A DNA stretch of 46,305 nucleotides, from positions 1 to 46,305 of the forward strand of contig DUSU01000095.1 of NCBI GenBank assembly GCA_012842425.1, read 5' to 3'. A model generated the notes under the pieces. It did no database searches and was not told the DNA's origin. It worked only from the letters and a program-made list of their open reading frames with translations. This document shows, in pieces, positions 1 to 7,652 of this stretch; the stretch's first letter is position 1; each line of letters starts with the position of its first letter. A program made the position numbers and the translations under genes. The DNA is from Candidatus Fermentithermobacillaceae bacterium. Lineage in GTDB: Bacteria; Bacillota; Sulfobacillia; Fermentithermobacillales; Fermentithermobacillaceae.

Positions 1-1
1 C

Positions 2-1072
2 ACCTCAACGGTCACGGGGACATCTTTTGGGACCATAAGCACGCTGGGCATCGCCCTGATGGGTGTCTCTGAAGCCAGCGGCATACCTGCCCCTCTGATG
101 GCCGGGGCTATCGTCTCGGGCGCGTACTTCGGAGACAAGATGTCTCCCCTGTCGGATACGACCAACGTCGCGCCGGCAGTCTCGGGCACAGCGGTTTACG
201 AGCATATCAACTCCATGATGTTCACAACGGTCCCGTCACTGGCCATCTCGGTAGTCGCCTTCTACTTCCTGGGCCTAGGTGCGGGAGGCGAAGTCGACCC
301 GGCTTCCATCGAAGCGTTAAAGAGCAGCCTGGAAGCCAATTTCAACGTAGGACCGGTGACCCTGCTGCCCGCCCTGACGATACTCGTCATGTCGGTCAGG
401 AAGGCTCCTGCTCTTCCCTCACTGGCGGCAGGAGTCGTCGTATCCTGCCTTTCTGCCATTGCGACCCAGGGTACACGCATTCAGGCCCTTGCAAAGGCGG
501 CGACCAACGGGTTCACGGGCCAAACCGGAAACCAAGCGCTTGACACTCTCCTCACCCGCGGAGGGGTTATGTCCATGCTCCCAACGGTCTTGCTCATACT
601 GGCGGCTACAGCGCTGGGCGGTGTGCTTAGGGAAACCGGGACGGTTAGGCGACTGGTAGACGAGCTCCTCGTCAGAGTGAAATCCCGGGGAGGTCTGGTG
701 CTCGCGACCTTGTCTTCGTGCTACCTTACGCTCGTGGCATCCGGCAACCAGATGCTGGCCATCATCGTGCCGGGCCAGGCTTTCAAAGACGCTTTTGCCA
801 TGAGGGGCCTCCATCCAAAGGTTCTGTCGAGGACGCTGGAGGATGCGGGAACTCTCGGGGCGCCCCTCATCCCCTGGAGCACGGCCGCTCTTTTCATCCA
901 CGGCATGCTGAAAGTGCCGTCCACAGGCTACTGGAAGTACGCTCTCCTGAATTGGATAACCCCTCTGGTGGCGATCGCACTGGCTCTTACGGGCCGGTGC
1001 CTGTTCCATTTGGAAGTTGGCACCGGAAGAATCACTGAAAACCCTGAAGGAGGAATTCACGGTGATCATTGA
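2..1072 (+). CDS. nhaC: NhaC-family Na+/H+ antiporter, C-terminal part (5' end cut by window)
   Basis: The reading frame is open from base 2, so the ATG at 59 in the ORF track is internal and the gene begins outside the window. The first visible residues include TGTSFGT, a motif typical of NhaC-type antiporters, followed by GAYFGDKMSPLSDTTN, the conserved polar segment of this family. Several hydrophobic segments follow. NhaC proteins exchange cytoplasmic Na+ (or small organic ions, as in malate/lactate antiporters) for protons across the membrane; the substrate cannot be read from sequence. The end overlaps the start of the amidohydrolase gene by 11 bases, so the two are probably co-translated and may serve one substrate. 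Confidence 0.85.
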   Translation, partial: TSTVTGTSFGTISTLGIALMGVSEASGIPAPLMAGAIVSGAYFGDKMSPLSDTTNVAPAVSGTAVYEHINSMMFTTVPSLAISVVAFYFLGLGAGGEVDPASIEALKSSLEANFNVGPVTLLPALTILVMSVRKAPALPSLAAGVVVSCLSAIATQGTRIQALAKAATNGFTGQTGNQALDTLLTRGGVMSMLPTVLLILAATALGGVLRETGTVRRLVDELLVRVKSRGGLVLATLSSCYLTLVASGNQMLAIIVPGQAFKDAFAMRGLHPKVLSRTLEDAGTLGAPLIPWSTAALFIHGMLKVPSTGYWKYALLNWITPLVAIALALTGRCLFHLEVGTGRITENPEGGIHGDH

Positions 1073-2036
1073 CGTCCACAATCACTTCTACCCCATGGCC
1101 TACCTCGAGATGGTGAAAAAGGGAGGCTGCGTGGCACAAGCGGGTCGCGACGATGAGGGAAACCTCCTCATCATCTATGAGGGAGACTTCAACGTAGTGG
1201 ACCGGGGACACAGGGACCAAGATTTCCGACTGGCCGAGTTGGACAGATTCGGCATCGACGCCCAGGTAGTGACGATGACCACCCCGGGAGTCCACATTGA
1301 GGAAGCATCGAGAGGGATCGAGATGGCAAGGGCCTCAAATGAGGGGTTCGCAGAGATGGCAAAGAAGAGCGGAGGCAGGTACGCCCCTCTGGCCGCGCTC
1401 CCGCTCCAAGCACCGAAGGCGGCCGCCGATGAACTCATCCATGCAGTTACAAAGCTGGGCCTTAAGGGCGGGACACTCTTTACCAACGTGTGCGGCAAGC
1501 CGCTGGACCTGCCCGAGTTTCGTCCGGTGTTCGAAGCCGCAGCCTCGCTGGGAGTCCCCTTGTTCATCCATCCGACAACCCCTGTACCGGCCCAGATGTT
1601 CCTCGACTTCCGTCTTGCGGCCACCGTGGGCTTCACGACGGACACAACGGTCACCTTCGCCAGGCTGATTTTCTCAGGACTTCTGGACGAGATCCCCGGT
1701 CTTAAGCTGGTGGCGTCGCACCTCGGGGGTACCCTCCCCTTCCTTGCCGAGAGGCTAGACAGGGGTTTCGAAGCCTACCCCGAGTGCAAGAAGCCCAAGA
1801 AAAGGCCGTCGGATTACCTGAAAGGGATCTTCTACGACTGCGTCCTGTTCGACCCCCGGACGGTTGAGTTCGCCATCGATACGATGGGTGTTACTCAGTT
1901 CATGGTGGGAAGCGACTACCCGCATCAGATAGGCAGTCTGGAGAAGGCAGTAAAGGTCGTCGCCGGCCTCGACCTGAGAGACGCTGAGAAAGAACTCGTC
2001 TTTGGGAAGAACGCACAGAAGCTCTTTGGACTATAG
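1062..2036 (+). CDS. Amidohydrolase family 2 (ACMSD-like metal-dependent hydrolase/decarboxylase)
   Basis: The protein has the layout of PF04909 TIM-barrel amidohydrolases: an N-terminal metal motif DVHNHF, a mid-barrel His in LFIHPTTP, a further His in ASHLGG, and a late Asp in GSDYPH. Members include aminocarboxymuconate-semialdehyde decarboxylase and related decarboxylases and hydrolases acting on aromatic or keto acids; the actual substrate is unknown. I start it at GTG 1062 rather than the track's 1017 because AAGGAGG lies about 8 bases upstream and the HxH motif then falls at residues 6-8, as is usual. The overlap with the nhaC end suggests coupled translation and a shared pathway (inference). 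Confidence 0.82.
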   Translation: MIIDVHNHFYPMAYLEMVKKGGCVAQAGRDDEGNLLIIYEGDFNVVDRGHRDQDFRLAELDRFGIDAQVVTMTTPGVHIEEASRGIEMARASNEGFAEMAKKSGGRYAPLAALPLQAPKAAADELIHAVTKLGLKGGTLFTNVCGKPLDLPEFRPVFEAAASLGVPLFIHPTTPVPAQMFLDFRLAATVGFTTDTTVTFARLIFSGLLDEIPGLKLVASHLGGTLPFLAERLDRGFEAYPECKKPKKRPSDYLKGIFYDCVLFDPRTVEFAIDTMGVTQFMVGSDYPHQIGSLEKAVKVVAGLDLRDAEKELVFGKNAQKLFGL

Positions 2037-2087
2037 AGTTCACGGAGCTGTGGAATCGGCGCAGCCATAGACCCAAACAAATCGGCA

Positions 2088-2107
2088 GGGCGGGGAAATC
2101 CCCGCCC
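2088..2107. terminator. GC hairpin after the amidohydrolase gene
   Basis: Arms GGGCGGGG and CCCCGCCC pair perfectly around an AAAT loop. It lies about 50 bases after the amidohydrolase stop and between convergent genes. The T-tract on the plus strand is poor (TTCCATTCT), so termination efficiency is uncertain. Confidence 0.6.
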
Positions 2108-2183
2108 TTCCATTCTGACACTCATTCTTTGGTATCTTTGAGCAATCTCAAGAGATCCGACAAAACGACCGCCTCAGGCCGGT

Positions 2184-2366
2184 TTAATACCTCCGCCTCT
2201 TGCGGGCGCGCGCAGCTTCGGACTTCTTCTTGCGTCTTACGCTCGGACTTTCGTAGTGCTCGTGCTTGCGCACATCCCTGAGGATACCCGACCTCTGACA
2301 CTCTCTCTTAAAGCGGCGTAGGGCGCTGTCGAAGCTCTCTTCCTTGCCAACTCTAACCTCTGGCAA
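2184..2366 (-). CDS. rpsU: 30S ribosomal protein bS21
   Basis: A 60-residue, strongly basic protein with the bS21 signature: [19 protein letters not shown] at the start and [14 protein letters not shown] near the C-terminus. bS21 is a late-assembling small-subunit protein near the 3' end of 16S rRNA that helps initiation. The track's 84-residue version starts upstream of the SD sequence. I place the start at TTG 2366, which follows GGAGGGAGGGACAGAGT and gives the normal family length. It sits downstream of the hrcA/dnaJ/mtaB cluster, its usual neighbourhood in Firmicutes, but has its own promoter. Confidence 0.93.
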   Translation of the reverse strand: MPEVRVGKEESFDSALRRFKRECQRSGILRDVRKHEHYESPSVRRKKKSEAARARKRRRY

Positions 2367-2421
2367 ACTCTGTCCCTCCCTCCGCCGCAGGAGTTCCTCC
2401 CGCTCCTGAATAACAACTAGG

Positions 2422-2451
2422 ATTGTACAATATGTCACTTCACTAGGTCAA
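2422..2451 (-). promoter_or_regulatory. sigma-A-type promoter for rpsU
   Basis: Read on the minus strand, TTGACC and TACAAT are separated by 18 bases, about 55 bases upstream of the rpsU start. The predicted leader contains a hairpin (CAGGAG/CTCCTG, 2388-2408). Confidence 0.6.
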
Positions 2452-2531
2452 TCAGGACTGAAGCGGCACCGGAGGACAGTTCTGCCTGCCGGATACCTTT
2501 TGTCACCTAGAGACGCGGGGCGGGTTCTCGC

Positions 2532-3641
2532 TTAGGACTTACGGTAGACTTCGCGCCACGATTGGGCCTGGCGCTCAAGGGCTAGGTCCACCAGTCTCCG
2601 CACCAGTTCGGGAAAGGCGAGGCCGCTCGCCTCCCACATCTTGGGGTACATGCTAATCCGGGTAAACCCGGGGATGGTATTAAGCTCATTTACGTAGACC
2701 TTTCTCGCCTTCGCGTCGACGAAAAAGTCCACCCTGGCCATGCCCTTGCATCCCGTGACGCGGAACGCCTCCACCGCGATCTCCTGCACCCGCGCCATCA
2801 TCTCGGGGTCCAGGTCAGCCGGAATAGCAAGCGCCGTCGTGTCTTCGATATACTTCGCTTCGTAATCGTAGAACTCTCTGCCGGGAAGGATCTGCCCGGC
2901 TATGGATGCGACCGGCTCTTCGTTCCCGAGGACGCTGCACTCAACCTCCAGACACCCCTCCATCGCGGGCTCCACAAGCGCTTTTGTGTCGTAAAGGAAT
3001 GCCCGGTCAAGAGCTGTCGCCAGAGCATCCGGGCTCTTGACCTTCGTTACCCCCAAGCTCGACCCTGAGCCTGAAGGCTTCGCGAAGAGTGGAAAGGTGA
3101 CCCTGTTAAGCAGGTTCTCCAAAACCTCCTGCCTGTTTGTCCTCCATGAATGCCGCCCCACGGGTATGGCAGGCACGTGTGGGACTCCCGCTGAAGCGAG
3201 GAGCCGCTTGGTCGTGTCTTTGTCCATGCACACCGCCGAAGCCAAGACCGGAGCGCCAACGTAGGGGATGCCCGAGAGCTCAAGAAGGCCTTGGAGCGTG
3301 CCGTCTTCGCCGTAAGGCCCGTGCAGGACCGGGAATACCACGTCGATCTCATGGAGCGCCATCTTGCCGTCGCCGTTAACCCAGACCCCCTTCTTGTCCG
3401 GGTTAGGCAAGAGGCAGCACGATGGCCCCATCTCGACCAGCACCTCTGTGCTCCCGCTCGCGAAAAAGGCTTCGCCGTCGCCTAGGTACACCCACTGCCC
3501 TTGCCTGGTCACTCCTATCGCCACGACCGCGAAGCCCGCTTGCCTGGCGGCACCGATCACCGAAAAGGCAGACATAACAGAGATCTCGTGTTCGCCCGAT
3601 CTCCCGCCGAAAACAACTCCCAGCCTAAGCACATGCATCAC
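2532..3641 (-). CDS. ddl: D-alanine--D-alanine ligase
   Basis: An ATP-grasp enzyme that joins two D-alanines for the peptidoglycan stem peptide, in the cytoplasm. Visible family motifs are FGGRSGEHEIS at the N-terminus, HGPYGEDGTLQG in the N-terminal/central region, the ATP-binding KPSGSGSSLGV loop and the Mg-binding NELNTIPGF near the C-terminus. The 369-residue length is normal. The gene lies 6 bases after mtaB and is probably translated by coupling. No clear SD is seen. GTG 3641 and ATG 3638 are adjacent, so the exact start is uncertain by one codon. Its presence at the end of the heat-shock cluster is not the usual arrangement. Confidence 0.93.
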   Translation of the reverse strand: MMHVLRLGVVFGGRSGEHEISVMSAFSVIGAARQAGFAVVAIGVTRQGQWVYLGDGEAFFASGSTEVLVEMGPSCCLLPNPDKKGVWVNGDGKMALHEIDVVFPVLHGPYGEDGTLQGLLELSGIPYVGAPVLASAVCMDKDTTKRLLASAGVPHVPAIPVGRHSWRTNRQEVLENLLNRVTFPLFAKPSGSGSSLGVTKVKSPDALATALDRAFLYDTKALVEPAMEGCLEVECSVLGNEEPVASIAGQILPGREFYDYEAKYIEDTTALAIPADLDPEMMARVQEIAVEAFRVTGCKGMARVDFFVDAKARKVYVNELNTIPGFTRISMYPKMWEASGLAFPELVRRLVDLALERQAQSWREVYRKS

Positions 3642-3647
3642 CCTAAG

Positions 3648-4925
3648 TTAGCGTCTCGCTGAACCGGTTACATCCAAGGGGCCCGCTTCTTGGACCGTCA
3701 CGCTAATTACCTTCCCCTTGAGGTCGTCTTCTCCGGAAAAGCGGCACCTAACGTAGTTCCTGGTGAACCCCGCCAAGAGCCCATCCTTTTCGCGGTCGTC
3801 TTCCACCAGGACTTCAAAATCTCTCCCAACAAGTCTACGGTGAAATGCCCCGGAGAGTTCCCGTCCCAGCGAGATCAGGGCCGAAACTCGTTCTTCCTTT
3901 ACCTTCTCAGGCACCTTGTCCTCAAACGCTGCGGCTCTCGTCCCCGGACGAACAGAGTACTTGAAAGCGTGGATCCTTGAGAACCCGGCCTCCCTTGCAA
4001 CCGTCAGACTCTCCCGAAAGTCCTCTTCTGTCTCGCCGGGGAACCCTGCGATTATGTCGGTGGTTAGCCCGAGGTCCGGTGCGACCCGCCTTGCCCTCCC
4101 CACGATGTCCATGAAGAGGGCCACATCATACCTGCGCCCCATCATCCGCAAGATCCGATCGCTCCCGCTCTGAAGGGGAAGGTGGAGGTGATGGCACACG
4201 TTGGGCAGCCTGAGGCAGTCAAGGAGTTCGGGGGTGACGTCGTGGGGCTCCAGAGAGCTTATCCTCAAGCGGATGAGCCCCTCAATCCGGCCGACCTCCT
4301 CGACGAGCCGGGGGAGATTGCCTTCTCCGTAGAGACCGATATGGGTACCCGTCAGCACAATCTCTTTGTACCCACGCTGAACCAGCCTCTCTGCTTCCCT
4401 GATGACGCTTTCGGGGCTTCTCGACCTGGAGGGGCCCCTGGCGTAGGGGACTATGCAGTAGGTGCAGTAGTCGCCGCACCCTTCCTGGATCTTTAGAAAT
4501 GCGCGGGTGAGGTCCGGCTGCTGGACCTCGGTCTCCTCAAACTCCTCACCCGCCACATGGGGTTTCACTTCGACTACCGGCGCCCCGGTCTCAAGGGCTT
4601 CCAGGACCAGATCGGCCAGACGGCTCCGTTCCCTGACGCCCGAGACCGCGATTACGCCGGGGATCTCCTTAACCTCGTCTGAGGCAATCTGGGGATAACA
4701 ACCCGTCACAACAACCTTAGCGCCCCTTCTCGCCGCAGCCCGTATGGCCTGGCGGCATTTCTGGGCGCTCCGCGCGGTGACGGCGCACGTGTTTATCACT
4801 ACTACGTCGGCATCGTCCTCAGCGACGACAAAACCCTTCCTCTCGAAGCTCTCCCTGAGAAAATCGGTATCGTAGCGGTTCTGCTTGCATCCAAAGGTGC
4901 GGAAAGACACCGTCTTCTTCGGCAA
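3648..4925 (-). CDS. mtaB: tRNA t6A37 methylthiotransferase MtaB (radical SAM)
   Basis: MtaB converts t6A to ms2t6A at position 37 of ANN-decoding tRNAs. The N-terminal UPF0004 domain shows its three cluster-binding cysteines (FGCKQNRYD, NTCAVT, TGCYPQ). The radical-SAM motif CGDYCTYCIVPYARG lies near residue 150, and a C-terminal TRAM region ends the 425-residue protein. The FGCK start is typical of the MtaB branch rather than MiaB or RimO. The start codon is TTG 4925 with a modest SD (AAAGGGCAGGG). In Firmicutes mtaB normally follows rsmE; here a polysaccharide deacetylase gene lies between them. Confidence 0.92.
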   Translation of the reverse strand: MPKKTVSFRTFGCKQNRYDTDFLRESFERKGFVVAEDDADVVVINTCAVTARSAQKCRQAIRAAARRGAKVVVTGCYPQIASDEVKEIPGVIAVSGVRERSRLADLVLEALETGAPVVEVKPHVAGEEFEETEVQQPDLTRAFLKIQEGCGDYCTYCIVPYARGPSRSRSPESVIREAERLVQRGYKEIVLTGTHIGLYGEGNLPRLVEEVGRIEGLIRLRISSLEPHDVTPELLDCLRLPNVCHHLHLPLQSGSDRILRMMGRRYDVALFMDIVGRARRVAPDLGLTTDIIAGFPGETEEDFRESLTVAREAGFSRIHAFKYSVRPGTRAAAFEDKVPEKVKEERVSALISLGRELSGAFHRRLVGRDFEVLVEDDREKDGLLAGFTRNYVRCRFSGEDDLKGKVISVTVQEAGPLDVTGSARR

Positions 4926-4987
4926 ATCAGTTGTACCCTGCCCTTTCTTATCGTCCTGAATCTTCGTCGTTTTCCATCATTATATCT

Positions 4988-5704
4988 TTACCGCAGGTGA
5001 TCCGATATGCTCTCGGACACAGTCACTATTGTATAGCCTTTTTCTCTCAGGCCGTCTATGAGTGTGGGCAGGGCCGACACAGTGGGTTCGGTGGGATGCA
5101 TGAGGATAAGCGCTCCGGGCACAACCCCGGCAAGAGCTCTCTTCCAGATGGCCTCCGGTTCAGGCAGTCTCCAGTCTACGGTATCGACGGTCCACAGCAC
5201 GGTCTGATAGCCCATCTCAAGCGCATATTCCACCGTATTGTTGGTCCATTCCCCGTAAGGCGGGGCGAAAAGTTTCGATGGATACACGCCACAAGCCTGG
5301 AATATCCGCTCCTCGCCGCTTTGGATGAGGCGCTGGAGGCTCTGCTTGCCCATTGACTGGACGTGGTTGTGGGCTCCGCCGTGGTTTCCTATCTCGTGGC
5401 CCTCGGACACGATCCGCGTGAGGAGAGCAGGGTTCTTCTCAGCCCAGGTACCGGTGGGAAAGAAGGTTGCACGGACGTTCTTTGACGAGAGGATGTCCAA
5501 AAGCGCCGGGATATGCTCTTCTCCCCAGTCAACGTTGAACATCAGCGTGACATTGGGTTTGCCCGAGTAACCCCGGGTGATGGGAGCGACGCCGGCCATG
5601 GCCTCCTCGGCATCATACATACCCAACAGGTTCAAGAGGCATGCCGCCCACAGGAGCGCCGATAGAGCGGCGCACAAGAGGTACTTGCGCTTGAGGACAA
5701 ACAT
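4988..5704 (-). CDS. Polysaccharide deacetylase (NodB domain), PdaB-like, membrane-anchored
   Basis: A 238-residue protein with an N-terminal membrane segment (about residues 7-27) and a NodB/CE4 fold facing outward. Motif 1 is FNVDWGEE, the divergent form seen in sporulation-type PdaB proteins. Motif 2 is HEIGNHGGAHNH with the metal-binding histidines, and later motifs FAPPYGEW and LMHPTEP follow. CE4 enzymes remove N-acetyl groups from peptidoglycan or chitin-like polymers; the PdaB branch acts in spore formation in Bacillus, so a role in cortex or wall modification is likely but inferred. It is inserted between rsmE and mtaB in the operon. Confidence 0.85.
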   Translation of the reverse strand: MFVLKRKYLLCAALSALLWAACLLNLLGMYDAEEAMAGVAPITRGYSGKPNVTLMFNVDWGEEHIPALLDILSSKNVRATFFPTGTWAEKNPALLTRIVSEGHEIGNHGGAHNHVQSMGKQSLQRLIQSGEERIFQACGVYPSKLFAPPYGEWTNNTVEYALEMGYQTVLWTVDTVDWRLPEPEAIWKRALAGVVPGALILMHPTEPTVSALPTLIDGLREKGYTIVTVSESISDHLR

Positions 5705-5736
5705 AAAGGTACCACCCGGTGAAGCTTATGTGGGAG

Positions 5737-6492
5737 CTATCGCTTCGTAGAACAGCCCGACATAAAGCTCATGAGGACCGCGACCGCCGCTATGCCGGCC
5801 GTTTCGGCTTTCAGGATGTATGGGCCCAAAGAGACGGGTATGAAGCCCTTTGCGAGCACACGCTCTACTTCCGAGGCGTCGAGGCCGCCTTCCGGCCCTA
5901 TGATTATGGAGGCTTCGGTTTGCCCTTTGGTGGCCGAAGCGAGGTCGGCGGTGAGCCCTTCGTGCTCGTGAGCAAGCAGAGGAACGCCCGCTACACCCCG
6001 GTCAAGGACCTCTCCCAAGGTGGTTATCTCATGGATCTCGGGCAGCGACCCTCTCCCCGACTGCTGAGCGGCGGCTTTGGCAACCCGCGCCCAGCGGTCT
6101 CTCCTGGCAAGGGCTTTGTCCTCGCTAAGCCGCGGGATCGTCCTGTTGGTCACGATGGGGGTGAAAGACGTGACGCCCAACTCCGTGGCCTTTTCCACCA
6201 CCAAGTCCAGGCTCTGGTGCTTGAGGAGAGCCGCGTAGAGATGGATGCGTATGGCGGGAGGAGTTACGCGCATCCTGGCGGTTATGGAAGCCAGCAGTTT
6301 TCCCGGCTGAAGCGCTTCTACCACCGCGCTGTACTCGGTTTCACCCAGGACGGCACGGAAAGCCTCACCCGGCGAGAGCCGTTGGGCAAGCGCGTGCCGG
6401 TAGGCCTCACCCGTGAGGGCGATCTGGTTACCTAGAACCATTTGAGGTTCAACGAAGTAAAGGGGCGGGGTATGGCCTTGCTCCTTGTTCAC
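5737..6492 (-). CDS. rsmE: 16S rRNA (uracil1498-N3)-methyltransferase RsmE
   Basis: A SPOUT-fold methyltransferase that methylates U1498 of 16S rRNA. The C-terminal knot region shows IIGPEGGLDASEVE and SLGPYILKAETAG. The family usually has GPRIL where this protein has GPYIL, a small deviation at the SAM site. Length (251 residues) is normal. The GTG start overlaps the dnaJ stop in GTGA, and GGAGGG lies five bases upstream, so it is translationally coupled to dnaJ. The ribosomal L11 methyltransferase gene prmA, usually found between dnaJ and rsmE, is absent here. Confidence 0.93.
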   Translation of the reverse strand: MNKEQGHTPPLYFVEPQMVLGNQIALTGEAYRHALAQRLSPGEAFRAVLGETEYSAVVEALQPGKLLASITARMRVTPPAIRIHLYAALLKHQSLDLVVEKATELGVTSFTPIVTNRTIPRLSEDKALARRDRWARVAKAAAQQSGRGSLPEIHEITTLGEVLDRGVAGVPLLAHEHEGLTADLASATKGQTEASIIIGPEGGLDASEVERVLAKGFIPVSLGPYILKAETAGIAAVAVLMSFMSGCSTKR

Positions 6493-7652
6493 TTGGACCC
6501 TCCGTCAGCCCCTCTCAGTCTGTCGAAGAAAGACCTGGTGTCCGCGAACGTCTCGCCGTCGAATTTGCCCAGTTCCTTCAGTATCTCTTTCTCGCGGCCC
6601 GATAGCTTGGTGGGGACCCTTACGCTCACCCTGACGAGCATATCGCCTCTTCCCTTGGAACGCAGGCGCGGCATGCCTTTGCCCCGGAGCCTGAGGACCG
6701 CCCCGGGTTGTGTGCCCGCGGGCACATCCATCTCGATCTGTCCGTCAATACTCGGGACAACTACCGTCCCGCCGATCGCTGCCAGCGGAAAACTCACAAC
6801 CTGATCGAGGATGAGGTCGTCACCCTGGCGCTGGAACCGCTCGTGCGGGCGGACAAAGACAACAACGTACAGGTCGCCCGCAGGGCCACCCCTCACCCCG
6901 GCATTCCCCTGACCTTGGAGCCTTAGGCGCAGGCCGGAGTCGGCTCCGGGCGGCACCTTGACGGTAACGGTCCTGGTCCTGGACACGCTTCCCCTGCCGT
7001 CGCATTCCTTGCACGGCTTCTCGATGACCTTTCCTGTACCGCCGCACCTCGAACACGTTGTAACCGTCACAAAAGAGCCCAGCATGGTAGACCTGGACGT
7101 CCTCACCTGGCCCGTTCCACGGCAGGTGGGGCATGTCTTTATTTCGCTCCCGGGCTCGGCGCCACTCCCCTGGCACCTAGTGCACCTTTCCGTCCGGGGT
7201 ATCCTTATGTCTCGCTCAACGCCGGTGAAAGCCTCCTCGAGCGTGATGTCGATCTCCAGTTCAAGGTCGTCGCCCCTACGAGGTCCGGTGTCTACCTGCC
7301 TCCGGCCGCCGAAGATCTCCTCGAAGCCGCCGAACAGGTCTCCAAAGGGGAAGCCGCCAAAATCGGTGAAGACGCGCCCGAAAGGATCTCCCGTCTGCCC
7401 CCCTGAGGCTCCCCCGCCCGCGCCTGCGAAAGGACCGTCCGGATGACCGTAGGCATCGTAGTTGGAGCGCTTGGTCGGGTCTGAAAGCACCTCGTAGGCC
7501 TCGTTTATCTCCTTGAATCGAGCCTCGGCGTCCTTATCTCCGGGATTGGCGTCAGGATGGTGCTTCTTGGCGAGCTGCCTGAAAGCCCTCTTTATCTCAT
7601 CTTGGGAGGCGTCCTTGCTGACGCCCAATACCTCGTAGTAGTCCTTTTTCAA
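6489..7652 (-). CDS. dnaJ: Chaperone DnaJ (Hsp40)
   Basis: A full-length type I J-protein of 387 residues. In order: a J-domain with the HPD tripeptide (KKHHPDANPG, about residue 33), a Gly/Phe-rich linker (about 75-110), four CxxCxGxG-type zinc repeats (CTRCQGSG, CPTCRGTG, CSRCGGTG, CKECDGRG), and the C-terminal substrate-binding domains. DnaJ loads substrates onto DnaK and stimulates its ATPase. The start is TTG, overlapping the chaperonin stop (TTGA), with GGAGG upstream. Its expected partners dnaK and grpE are not in this operon, so DnaK must be encoded elsewhere, or DnaJ works beside the chaperonin (speculative). Confidence 0.96.
   Translation of the reverse strand: MKKDYYEVLGVSKDASQDEIKRAFRQLAKKHHPDANPGDKDAEARFKEINEAYEVLSDPTKRSNYDAYGHPDGPFAGAGGGASGGQTGDPFGRVFTDFGGFPFGDLFGGFEEIFGGRRQVDTGPRRGDDLELEIDITLEEAFTGVERDIRIPRTERCTRCQGSGAEPGSEIKTCPTCRGTGQVRTSRSTMLGSFVTVTTCSRCGGTGKVIEKPCKECDGRGSVSRTRTVTVKVPPGADSGLRLRLQGQGNAGVRGGPAGDLYVVVFVRPHERFQRQGDDLILDQVVSFPLAAIGGTVVVPSIDGQIEMDVPAGTQPGAVLRLRGKGMPRLRSKGRGDMLVRVSVRVPTKLSGREKEILKELGKFDGETFADTRSFFDRLRGADGGSK

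Noticed and set aside
419-1081. 220-residue minus-strand ORF opposite nhaC
   Set aside because: Antisense shadow of a membrane-protein gene, with no SD or recognisable motif.
5719-6435. 238-residue plus-strand ORF opposite rsmE
   Set aside because: Entirely antisense to rsmE, which is supported by SPOUT motifs and operon coupling.
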